The notes under the pieces are model-generated. The model saw only the letters and a list, made by a program, of their open reading frames with translations, searched no databases and was not told the origin of the DNA. A stretch of DNA of 5,533 nt from an uncultured Flavobacteriaceae bacterium (GTDB taxonomy: Bacteria; Bacteroidota; Bacteroidia; Flavobacteriales; Flavobacteriaceae): assembly GCA_945788155.1 (NCBI GenBank), contig CALZKX010000026.1:1-5533 (forward strand), in the 5' to 3' direction. This document shows, one piece after another, positions 1 through 5,533 of the stretch. Positions within the stretch are counted from its first letter, which is position 1. Each line of letters starts with the position of its first letter. The translations under genes were made by a program, and so were the position numbers.

Positions 1-6
1 AATAAA

Positions 7-1011
7 ATGATAGAAGATAAAGGTACAATTGACATTAAAACTATTAACGAGAAAATAGAAAAAGAGAGCGCTTTTGTTGATTTACTTACCTTAGAAATGA
101 ATAAAGTAATTGTAGGTCAAAAGCACATGGTTGAACGTTTGCTTATTGGTTTGTTGGGCCAAGGGCACATCTTACTTGAAGGTGTTCCGGGTCTTGCAAA
201 GACATTGGCAATTAATACACTATCGCAAGCAGTAGATGGAAGTTTTAGCCGAATCCAGTTCACACCAGATTTATTACCTGCAGATGTTGTTGGGACTTTA
301 ATTTATAATATAAAAGAAAATGACTTTTCTATAAAAAAAGGACCAATCTTTGCCAACTTCGTATTAGCAGATGAGATAAATAGAGCACCTGCAAAAGTAC
401 AATCGGCTTTACTGGAAGCCATGCAAGAAAAGCAAGTAACTATTGGCGATGAAACCTTTATTTTAGACAAACCATTTTTAGTAATGGCAACACAAAACCC
501 AATAGAACAAGAAGGGACATATCCTTTGCCTGAAGCACAAGTAGATCGTTTTATGCTCAAAACAGTTATTGATTATCCAAAAATGGATGAAGAACAACTC
601 ATTGTGCGCGCTAATTTAAAAGGAGGCTTTACAAAAGTAAATCCAGTAGTATCTATTGAACAAATTCTTAATGCTCAAAAAGCAGTAAGGGAAGTTTACA
701 TGGACGAGAAAATAGAAAAATACATCTTAGATATTGTGTTTGCAACACGTTATCCAGAGAAATATAAATTAGCAGATTTAAAACCGCTTATTTCATTTGG
801 AGCATCTCCTCGTGGAAGTATCAATCTTGCAAATGCAGCTAAATGCTATGCGTTTATAAGACGACGAGGCTATGTAATCCCTGAAGATGTTCGTGCTGTT
901 GTACACGATGTATTGCGCCACAGAATTGGTATTACTTACGAAGCTGAAGCCGAAAATGTAACTTCAGAAGACATCATCAATAAAATTGTTAACGAAATTG
1001 AAGTACCATAA
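7..1011 (+). CDS. moxR: MoxR-family AAA+ ATPase (Bat operon)
   Basis: Predicted cytoplasmic AAA+ ATPase of the MoxR family, thought to act as a chaperone-like remodeller for vWA-domain partner proteins. Visible motifs: Walker A GVPGLAKT at residues 59-66 (the Ala before the Lys is usual for MoxR), Walker B VLADEINRA around 119-127 with D122 and E123, sensor 1 ATQNP at 161-165, a candidate arginine finger in VDRF (R181), and sensor 2 GASPRG at 265-270 (R269). The 334-residue length is normal for the family. The ATG lies only 6 bases into the window and the frame is open to the edge, so an earlier start cannot be excluded. However, the conserved part (ESAFVDLL onward) begins about 20 residues in, which fits this start. 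It precedes a DUF58 gene, the classic MoxR neighbour. There is no signal peptide or membrane segment. The family call is near certain; the symbol is the family name. Confidence 0.96.
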   Translation: MIEDKGTIDIKTINEKIEKESAFVDLLTLEMNKVIVGQKHMVERLLIGLLGQGHILLEGVPGLAKTLAINTLSQAVDGSFSRIQFTPDLLPADVVGTLIYNIKENDFSIKKGPIFANFVLADEINRAPAKVQSALLEAMQEKQVTIGDETFILDKPFLVMATQNPIEQEGTYPLPEAQVDRFMLKTVIDYPKMDEEQLIVRANLKGGFTKVNPVVSIEQILNAQKAVREVYMDEKIEKYILDIVFATRYPEKYKLADLKPLISFGASPRGSINLANAAKCYAFIRRRGYVIPEDVRAVVHDVLRHRIGITYEAEAENVTSEDIINKIVNEIEVP

Positions 1012-1014
1012 AAA

Positions 1015-1103
1015 GTTAACAGTAATCAGTATTCAGTAGGCAGTGCTTATTAGAATTCTGATTTTTATTTAACTGCTAACTGAAGACTGCACACTGCATA
1101 CTG
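1015..1103. repeat. Inverted array of 7-bp CAGT/ACTG repeats in the DUF58 gene leader
   Basis: The gap between the ATPase and DUF58 genes is almost all repeat. In the left arm CAGT begins at 1020, 1027, 1034 and 1041, an exact 7-base period (unit GTNNNCA from 1015). In the right arm ACTG begins at 1072, 1079, 1086, 1093 and 1100, again exactly every 7 bases. The arms are inverted relative to each other around a 27-base AT-rich spacer (1045-1071), which contains the palindrome AGAATTCT at 1052-1059. Pairing 1015-1044 with 1072-1101 by hand gives 21 of 30 Watson-Crick matches plus one G-U; shifting by one 7-base unit also gives pairing. The array ends 5 bases before the ATG at 1109, so any hairpin would sit at the translation start. 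No U-tract follows it, so it does not look like a standard terminator. Confidence 0.85.
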
Positions 1104-1108
1104 AAACA

Positions 1109-1975
1109 ATGGATACTAAAGAGTTACTAAAAAAAGTTCGAAAAATTGAGATTAAGACACGTCGTTTGTCTGATCATATTTTTGGAGGAGAATATCACTC
1201 TACCTTCAAAGGACGAGGTATGACCTTTAGTGAAGTGCGCCAATATCAATATGGTGACGATGTGCGTAATATAGATTGGAACGTAACTGCGCGAACAAAC
1301 GAGCCACACATTAAAGTTTTTGAAGAAGAAAGAGAGCTTACCATGATGTTAATGGTAGATGTTTCTGGCTCCGAGTTATTTGGTACTGTAGGGCAATTTA
1401 AAAACGAAGTTGTTACAGAAATTGCTGCAACCTTGGCTTTTTCAGCGACACAAAATAACGACAAAATTGGATTGATTTTATTTTCGGATGAAGTAGAACT
1501 ATATATTCCACCAAAAAAAGGACGATATCATGTACTACGCATTATACGTGAATTAATTGAGTTTCATCCAAAAAGCAAAAACACAAATCTAGCAGAAGCT
1601 TTAAAGTTTTTATCAAGTGTGATGAAGAAAAAAGCCATCGTTTTTGTGTTAAGTGATTTTATTGCTGATGATTATGACCATACATTAAAGATTGCAGCAC
1701 GAAAGCACGATGTAACAGGAATTAGAGTCTATGACAAGCATGAGGAAACAATCCCAAACCTTGGAATGGTGCAAATGCAAGACGAAGAAACAGGAGAGTT
1801 AATACTGGTAAATACAGCATCAAAGAAAGTGAGAATGAATTACGGTAAATTCTATCAAGAAAAAGTGAATTACTATAAAGACAGTTTTACAAAAGCTGGA
1901 GCAGGAGTAATAGATTGTCGAGCAGACGAAAGCTATGTGAAAAAGCTTTTGGGATACTTTAAACGAAGAGGGTAA
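1109..1975 (+). CDS. DUF58 domain protein (vWA-like fold), MoxR partner
   Basis: Soluble, predicted cytoplasmic DUF58 protein of 288 residues, the usual size for the short form found beside MoxR genes. The family signature is clear: YGDDVRNIDWNVTAR at residues 48-62, followed by a vWA-like half with DVSGS at 84-88 (D84, S86, S88), a candidate metal-binding Thr (T159 in NTNLAEAL) and Asp (D183 in LSDF). The MIDAS set therefore appears intact, which is not true of all DUF58 proteins. No signal peptide or membrane segment is visible, in contrast to longer DUF58 relatives with N-terminal membrane helices. The ATG at 1109 is chosen because conserved family sequence (RRLSDHIFGGEYHSTFKGRGM) begins about 18 residues later. 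No Shine-Dalgarno sequence precedes it; the leader is the heptad repeat array. Its likely role is as an adaptor or substrate of the ATPase. The next gene starts 5 bases after its TAA. Confidence 0.94.
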   Translation: MDTKELLKKVRKIEIKTRRLSDHIFGGEYHSTFKGRGMTFSEVRQYQYGDDVRNIDWNVTARTNEPHIKVFEEERELTMMLMVDVSGSELFGTVGQFKNEVVTEIAATLAFSATQNNDKIGLILFSDEVELYIPPKKGRYHVLRIIRELIEFHPKSKNTNLAEALKFLSSVMKKKAIVFVLSDFIADDYDHTLKIAARKHDVTGIRVYDKHEETIPNLGMVQMQDEETGELILVNTASKKVRMNYGKFYQEKVNYYKDSFTKAGAGVIDCRADESYVKKLLGYFKRRG

Positions 1976-1980
1976 AAGAA

Positions 1981-3684
1981 ATGGTGAGTTACGAATCACG
2001 AAATAGGAATTACAAAACAATAAAGCATAGAACAGCTGTTCTGTCTTTGTGCATTGCTTTATATTCTGTATTCTCTTTTGCACAAAAAATATCTTCAACC
2101 ATAGATTCTACATCCATTAAAATTGGACAAGAACTAATTTTTAGTATTGAGGTTGAAACAGACACATCTAGCCTTGTAGTGTTTCCTGAGGGACAAACAT
2201 TCCTGCCTCTGGAGATGATAGAATCCTACAATGTAGATGCTACAAAGTTAGGAGACCGTTTCAAATTAATTAAAAAATACGGACTCATACAGTTTGATTC
2301 TGGAACCTACACCATTCCAAGACAAAAAATATTAATAGGAGATTTTGAAGCTTTTACAGACTCACTAAAAGTTGAGGTAAGGAGTATAGAAGTAGATACA
2401 ACCAAGCAACCTTTATATAATATAAAACCAATTATTGAAGTAGATAAAAGCCCAAGTAAATGGTGGTTATATTTTCTTATTATAATTTTGTCCTTAGCAA
2501 TTGTAGGATTTTTATTGTATTGGTTTATTTGGAGAGAAAAACCACTTACCGAAGACGAAAAAGTCGCCCTGTTACCTCCTTATGAAAGAGCAAAATTAGC
2601 ATTAGTAGAGTTAGATAAATCTGGATATCTACAAAATGAAGAAATAAAAGAATATTATTCCGAATTAACAGGGATTATTAGAAAATACCTTGACGAAAAA
2701 GTATACGATCACGCCTTAGAAAGCACCACTGAAGAATTAATAAACAGATTGCATTTATTAAAAGATGGCAACCAAATAGATATTAGCAAAGAAGATATAA
2801 AAAACATAGACACCATTTTGCGACGTGCTGATTTGGTAAAGTTTGCAAAATCCAAACCAGATAAAGAACTCGCGGTAATGGACAGAAATACTATTGATAT
2901 GGAGATTGACCATGTTAAAGAAGCACTCCCAGAACCAACCGAAGAAGAACTTCTAGCCGATTTAAAATACCAAGAAGAATTAGAAGAGAAGAAAAGAAAA
3001 AGGAAAATAGTTATCACAATAGCAGCATCAGTATTGATTTTAATAGCAACTTACATTGGGTTTGGAATGTATTTTGGATTTAAATATGTAAAAGACACCA
3101 TTTTTGGAGACTCTAGCCTAGAACTTCTTGAGGAAAAAGATTGGGTAACAAGCGAGTATGGAGCTCCAGGAGTTATTATAACAACACCAAAAGTACTTGA
3201 ACGAAAATCTATCAATTTACCAGACGATCTAAAAACCCAGATGCAGGTGGCGACTTTTGGGTATGGTAATGCAAGCACTAATTTTGATATTGCTGTTATT
3301 TCAACAAAAATGGCTTCAACCGAACCTCCTGGAGGAAATGAGCAAAAAGACCCAAAAGAAGGCGAAAACAAAATAGACCTTATACAAGTTGCTGAAGGGC
3401 ATCTTAAAAGCTTTGAGAGCCAAGGAACCAAAAACATTATCACTAAAAACGAGCAGTTTATAACACCTAATGGTCAAGAAGGATTAAAAACGTATGGAAC
3501 TGCCGATTTTGTTACCGAAACAGGAAAAGAAGAAAGAGGCAATTATGTCATCCTTGGTTTTACAACCCAAAACTTATTACAAGAAGTGATTTTAGTTTGG
3601 AAAGTAGGCGATGTATATGCAGACCAAATAATGGAACGCATTTTAAACTCTATAGAATTAATTAAAATAGAAGACGAAGAATAA
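1981..3684 (+). CDS. BatD/DUF4381-like two-pass membrane protein of the Bat operon
   Basis: Exported membrane protein of 567 residues. Regions in order: a signal peptide at about 1-34 (hydrophobic core 18-33, likely cut FSFA/Q); a beta-rich periplasmic domain at 35-158 resembling the start of BatD-type proteins (IKIGQELIFSIEVE, then QFDSGTYTIP); membrane helix 1 at about 161-183; a helical cytoplasmic domain at 184-342; membrane helix 2 at about 343-365; and a periplasmic C-terminal domain at 366-567. The cytoplasmic part carries YYSELTGIIRKYL (225-237), ESTTEEL (247-253) and RRADLVKFAKSKP (281-293), which I recognise from Bat-operon proteins between DUF58 and batA. A charged helix ending in KRKRK lies before helix 2, supporting the topology by the positive-inside rule. 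The C-terminal domain has a polar, low-complexity loop at about 442-464 and no motif I can name. ATG 1981 is needed to keep the signal peptide. The function is probably structural, linking cytoplasmic and periplasmic parts of the complex. Confidence 0.85.
   Translation: MVSYESRNRNYKTIKHRTAVLSLCIALYSVFSFAQKISSTIDSTSIKIGQELIFSIEVETDTSSLVVFPEGQTFLPLEMIESYNVDATKLGDRFKLIKKYGLIQFDSGTYTIPRQKILIGDFEAFTDSLKVEVRSIEVDTTKQPLYNIKPIIEVDKSPSKWWLYFLIIILSLAIVGFLLYWFIWREKPLTEDEKVALLPPYERAKLALVELDKSGYLQNEEIKEYYSELTGIIRKYLDEKVYDHALESTTEELINRLHLLKDGNQIDISKEDIKNIDTILRRADLVKFAKSKPDKELAVMDRNTIDMEIDHVKEALPEPTEEELLADLKYQEELEEKKRKRKIVITIAASVLILIATYIGFGMYFGFKYVKDTIFGDSSLELLEEKDWVTSEYGAPGVIITTPKVLERKSINLPDDLKTQMQVATFGYGNASTNFDIAVISTKMASTEPPGGNEQKDPKEGENKIDLIQVAEGHLKSFESQGTKNIITKNEQFITPNGQEGLKTYGTADFVTETGKEERGNYVILGFTTQNLLQEVILVWKVGDVYADQIMERILNSIELIKIEDEE
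1988..2015 (+). repeat. Four 7-bp TTACGA-like repeats inside the start of the BatD-like gene
   Basis: Four consecutive 7-base units, GTTACGA, ATCACGA, AATAGGA and ATTACAA, share a consensus near ATTACGA. They start 7 bases after the ATG and encode roughly residues 3-12 (SYESRNRNYK). Because the unit is 7 bases, each copy is read in a different frame and the full cycle repeats every 21 bases. The tract differs in sequence from the CAGT/ACTG array at 1015-1103 but has the same period. Confidence 0.65.
2029..2042. repeat. 14-bp perfect palindrome in the signal-peptide coding region
   Basis: AGAACAGCTGTTCT is its own reverse complement. It lies just after the heptad tract, about 48 bases into the BatD-like gene, and codes for part of the signal peptide. 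A perfect 14-mer palindrome is unlikely at any one site but expected occasionally in several kilobases. No regulatory role is evident. Confidence 0.4.
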
Positions 3685-4692
3685 ATGTTTGAAGGAATAG
3701 ACTTTTTAAATAAACAACTCTTTTGGGTATTCTTAACAATCCCTTTGGCTATTCTATGGTATATGTTTAAGTATAAAAAACAAACAGCCGAGTTTAAAAT
3801 TTCCAGTATCAAGGGCTTTAAATCAGGAACTTCGTTGCTGCCAAAATTAAGGCATGTTTTATTCTTACTACGTTTAGTTGCTTTAGCATTGCTAATTACA
3901 GCTTTGGCAAGACCACAAACGGTCGATGTATCCACAAAAACAAAAACAACACGAGGAATAGATATTGTTATGGCAATAGATGTTTCTGCAAGTATGTTAG
4001 CTAAAGACCTAAAACCAAACAGGTTAGAAGCTTTAAAAACTGTAGCAGCTGAATTTATTCAAGGAAGGCCCAACGACAGAATTGGACTAGTGGAGTATGC
4101 TGGAGAAAGTTATACAAAGACTCCTATAACAAGTGATAAGTCTATAGTTTTACGTTCTTTAAGGGACATTAAATATAACACTATTATTGATGGAGGAACA
4201 GCCATTGGAATGGGATTAGCAACCGCTGTTAACAGAATAAAAGACAGTAAGGCAAAAAGCAAAATCATTATTTTATTAACAGATGGTGTAAACAATTCAG
4301 GGTTTATTGACCCAAATACAGCTAGCGAATTGGCTCTAGAATATGGTATAAAAGTATATACTATTGGTTTAGGAACTAATGGTATGGCATTGTCACCAAT
4401 TGGTCAAAGTCAAGTAACTGGACAGTTTCAGTATGGTAGAATTCAAGTAGAAATTGATGAAGAGCTATTAAAAGAAATAGCAAAAATTACTGGAGGACAA
4501 TATTTTAGAGCAACCAATAACCAAAAATTAAAAGAAATCTATAAAGAGATTGACAAATTAGAAAAAACAGATGTCGAAGAATTTAAATTCTATAATTACG
4601 AAGAAAAATACCGTTCATTGGTTGTATTAGCAGGCATACTATTGCTAATAGAATTATTATTGCGATTTACAATTTTTAGAAGCTTTGTGTAA
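3685..4692 (+). CDS. batA: BatA, vWA-domain inner-membrane protein
   Basis: Inner-membrane protein of 335 residues, the usual BatA length. It has two N-terminal membrane helices (about 10-28 and 56-76), a cytoplasm- or periplasm-facing vWA domain at about 91-290, and a C-terminal membrane helix (about 309-330) ending in FRSFV. The vWA metal site is complete: DVSASM at 99-104 (D99, S101, S103), T172 in DGGTAIGMGL and D200 in LLTDG. The N-terminal part fits the aerotolerance-regulator N-terminal family, and the ordering before a second vWA gene marks it as BatA. Its ATG follows the TAA of the BatD-like gene with no gap and in the same frame, so translation is probably coupled. No Shine-Dalgarno sequence is seen. 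Known of the family: Bat proteins were linked to aerotolerance in Bacteroides, but the molecular role is unsettled. A partner role for the upstream MoxR ATPase is inferred from context. Confidence 0.94.
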   Translation: MFEGIDFLNKQLFWVFLTIPLAILWYMFKYKKQTAEFKISSIKGFKSGTSLLPKLRHVLFLLRLVALALLITALARPQTVDVSTKTKTTRGIDIVMAIDVSASMLAKDLKPNRLEALKTVAAEFIQGRPNDRIGLVEYAGESYTKTPITSDKSIVLRSLRDIKYNTIIDGGTAIGMGLATAVNRIKDSKAKSKIIILLTDGVNNSGFIDPNTASELALEYGIKVYTIGLGTNGMALSPIGQSQVTGQFQYGRIQVEIDEELLKEIAKITGGQYFRATNNQKLKEIYKEIDKLEKTDVEEFKFYNYEEKYRSLVVLAGILLLIELLLRFTIFRSFV

Positions 4693-4773
4693 AGAGAGAA
4701 AATAAAAAACAGGAATACAAGAGGAGTCTATAGTGAACAAATAAACGACTCACAAAAAAAGAATAAACAGTTA
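4693..4773 (+). other. batA-batB spacer, open in frame, with stray GAGGAG
   Basis: This 81-base purine-rich spacer has 27 sense codons in the frame shared by batA and batB and no stop codon, but also no ATG, GTG or TTG in that frame. A Shine-Dalgarno-like GAGGAG at 4721-4726 is 47 bases before the batB ATG, too far to serve it, but lies 6 bases before a GTG that opens a three-codon frame (4733-4744, GTG AAC AAA TAA). I see no terminator hairpin and no Bacteroidota-type promoter (TTG / TAnnTTTG). Confidence 0.5.
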
Positions 4774-5533
4774 ATGTATCAATTAGAAGAAAAAATATGG
4801 TTTTGGCTGCTACTTATCATTCCAGTGATAGTAGTTATCTTTTTGGTGCTTCAAATCTGGAAGAGACATGCACAAAAAAAATTTGCAAATGATTATTTAT
4901 TAAAAAGGTTAAGCCCAAATAGGTCAACTTTTAAGCCAATATTGAAACTATTAGTTTTGTGTTTAGCTTTTGCCAGCTTAACAATTGCTATGGTAAATCC
5001 TAAAATTGGTACTAAGCTAGAAACTATAAAACGCCAAGGTGTTGACATTGTTTTCGCTGTCGATGTTTCAAAAAGCATGTTGGCTGAAGATGTTGCTCCA
5101 AACAGGCTCGAAAAATCCAAACAATTAGTTACACAAATTATAAATAATCTAGCAAGCGATAGAGTTGGAATTATTGCTTACGCAGGGAAAGCATTTCCGC
5201 AACTACCAATTACTACAGACTATGCTTCGGCAAAAATGTTTTTACAAAGTATGAACACAGATATGTTGTCCTCGCAAGGAACAGCAATTGATGAAGCCAT
5301 TCAACTAGCGAAAACATATTACGACGATGAAGAGCAAACAAATAGAGTGCTCATTATTATTTCTGATGGTGAAGACCACAGCAATGTTGCAACCTCAGTA
5401 GCCGAGGAGGCTAGCGACGAAGGCATCAAAATATTTACTATTGGTGTAGGCGAAGCCAAAGGCGCTCCAATACCAATTAAGCGAAATAATATTGTTTTAA
5501 ATTATAAAAAAGATAACCAAGGCCAAACAGTTA
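4774..5533 (+). CDS. batB: BatB, vWA-domain inner-membrane protein (3' end outside window)
   Basis: This partial gene has 253 complete codons before the window edge. It starts MYQLEEKIWF and has two N-terminal membrane helices (about 9-27 and 56-74), then a vWA domain from about residue 88. The metal-binding set is intact: DVSKSM at 97-102 (D97, S99, S101), T170 in SQGTAIDEAI and D198 in IISDGED. It is a clear paralogue of the preceding BatA: both have the DVS-S-MLA-D--PNRLE block followed by a DR-G-YAG stretch and PIT-D. BatB proteins are usually around 340-350 residues, so roughly 90 residues including the C-terminal membrane helix are probably missing. ATG 4774 is the only start codon in frame after the batA stop. 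Being second of the tandem vWA pair supports BatB. In this operon type a TPR protein (BatC) and a full BatD usually follow. Confidence 0.93.
   Translation, partial: MYQLEEKIWFWLLLIIPVIVVIFLVLQIWKRHAQKKFANDYLLKRLSPNRSTFKPILKLLVLCLAFASLTIAMVNPKIGTKLETIKRQGVDIVFAVDVSKSMLAEDVAPNRLEKSKQLVTQIINNLASDRVGIIAYAGKAFPQLPITTDYASAKMFLQSMNTDMLSSQGTAIDEAIQLAKTYYDDEEQTNRVLIIISDGEDHSNVATSVAEEASDEGIKIFTIGVGEAKGAPIPIKRNNIVLNYKKDNQGQTV

Larger units (their letters stand above)
1981..2082 (+). other. Signal peptide coding region of the BatD-like protein
   Basis: Residues 1-34 have a basic n-region (R7, R9, K12, K15, R17), a hydrophobic core (about AVLSLCIALYSVFSF) and an Ala at 34 before Gln, a common Sec cleavage pattern in Bacteroidota. 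The n-region is unusually long because about ten of its codons come from a 7-bp repeat tract. There is a Cys at 24, but it lies inside the hydrophobic core and is preceded by Leu, so it does not make a lipobox. Confidence 0.7.

Noticed and set aside
303..560. Minus-strand open frame of 85 codons within the ATPase gene
   Set aside because: It lies opposite a highly conserved AAA+ core, its product has no recognisable domain, and the + strand frame explains the sequence.
1015..1103. Rho-independent terminator or CRISPR-like array
   Set aside because: The inverted arms are not GC-rich and no T-tract follows. The repeats are 7 bases with 3 variable bases, far too short for CRISPR repeats and spacers.
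2050..2052. Cys24 of the BatD-like protein as a lipoprotein cleavage site
   Set aside because: The preceding residues (LSL) do not form a lipobox, and the Cys lies in the hydrophobic core with a better signal peptidase I site at FSFA/Q.
3051..3443. Minus-strand open frame of 130 codons within the BatD-like gene
   Set aside because: It is a shadow of the + strand gene, with no family resemblance and no independent leader.
3543..3935. Minus-strand open frame of 130 codons across the BatD-like/batA junction
   Set aside because: It is antisense to two confident genes and the Cys/Ser/Lys-rich product resembles nothing. Long antisense frames are common where the coding strand avoids certain codons.
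1..5533. A new defence, toxin or mobile system
   Set aside because: All genes fit a known Bat/MoxR operon. I see no transposase, integrase, nuclease or toxin domains and no terminal inverted repeats or target duplications.

Overview
The window is an AT-rich stretch that reads entirely on the + strand. It carries the first part of a Bat (Bacteroides aerotolerance) type operon, and protein sequence and gene order both point to Bacteroidota, most likely Flavobacteriaceae. Supporting signs are the gene order MoxR ATPase, DUF58 protein, two-membrane-segment BatD/DUF4381-like protein, BatA, BatB. All four complete genes end in TAA, and no Shine-Dalgarno sequence sits correctly in front of any start that can be judged. 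The assignment rests on recognising the families from memory, not on a database search.

Layout: 7-1011 is a MoxR-family AAA+ ATPase. 1012-1108 is a leader built of 7-bp CAGT/ACTG repeats in inverted orientation. 1109-1975 is a soluble DUF58 protein with a von Willebrand A (vWA)-like fold. 1981-3684 is an exported, two-pass membrane protein whose first codons are themselves written in a second kind of 7-bp repeat. 3685-4692 is BatA, whose ATG directly follows the previous stop codon. 4693-4773 is a short purine-rich spacer. 4774 to the window end is BatB, cut off by the window edge. The genes are closely packed (gaps of 97, 5, 0 and 81 bases), I see no terminator between them, and they probably form one transcription unit that continues beyond the window.

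How the parts may work together: MoxR AAA+ proteins are generally found with vWA-domain partners and are thought to act as chaperone-like remodelling machines. Here the ATPase and DUF58 protein are predicted cytoplasmic. BatA and BatB are predicted inner-membrane proteins with vWA domains carrying intact metal-binding (MIDAS) motifs. The BatD-like protein has periplasmic domains on both sides of a cytoplasmic helical domain. Together this suggests an envelope complex that couples cytoplasmic ATP hydrolysis to work at or beyond the inner membrane. The exact substrate is not visible here, and the classical aerotolerance role is debated.

This is a known type of operon, not a new system. The parts most worth a second look are the two heptameric repeat tracts: one forms the whole leader of the DUF58 gene, and the other is embedded in the signal-peptide region of the next gene. 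The BatD-like gene, batA and batB also lie in one reading frame, separated by single stop codons.
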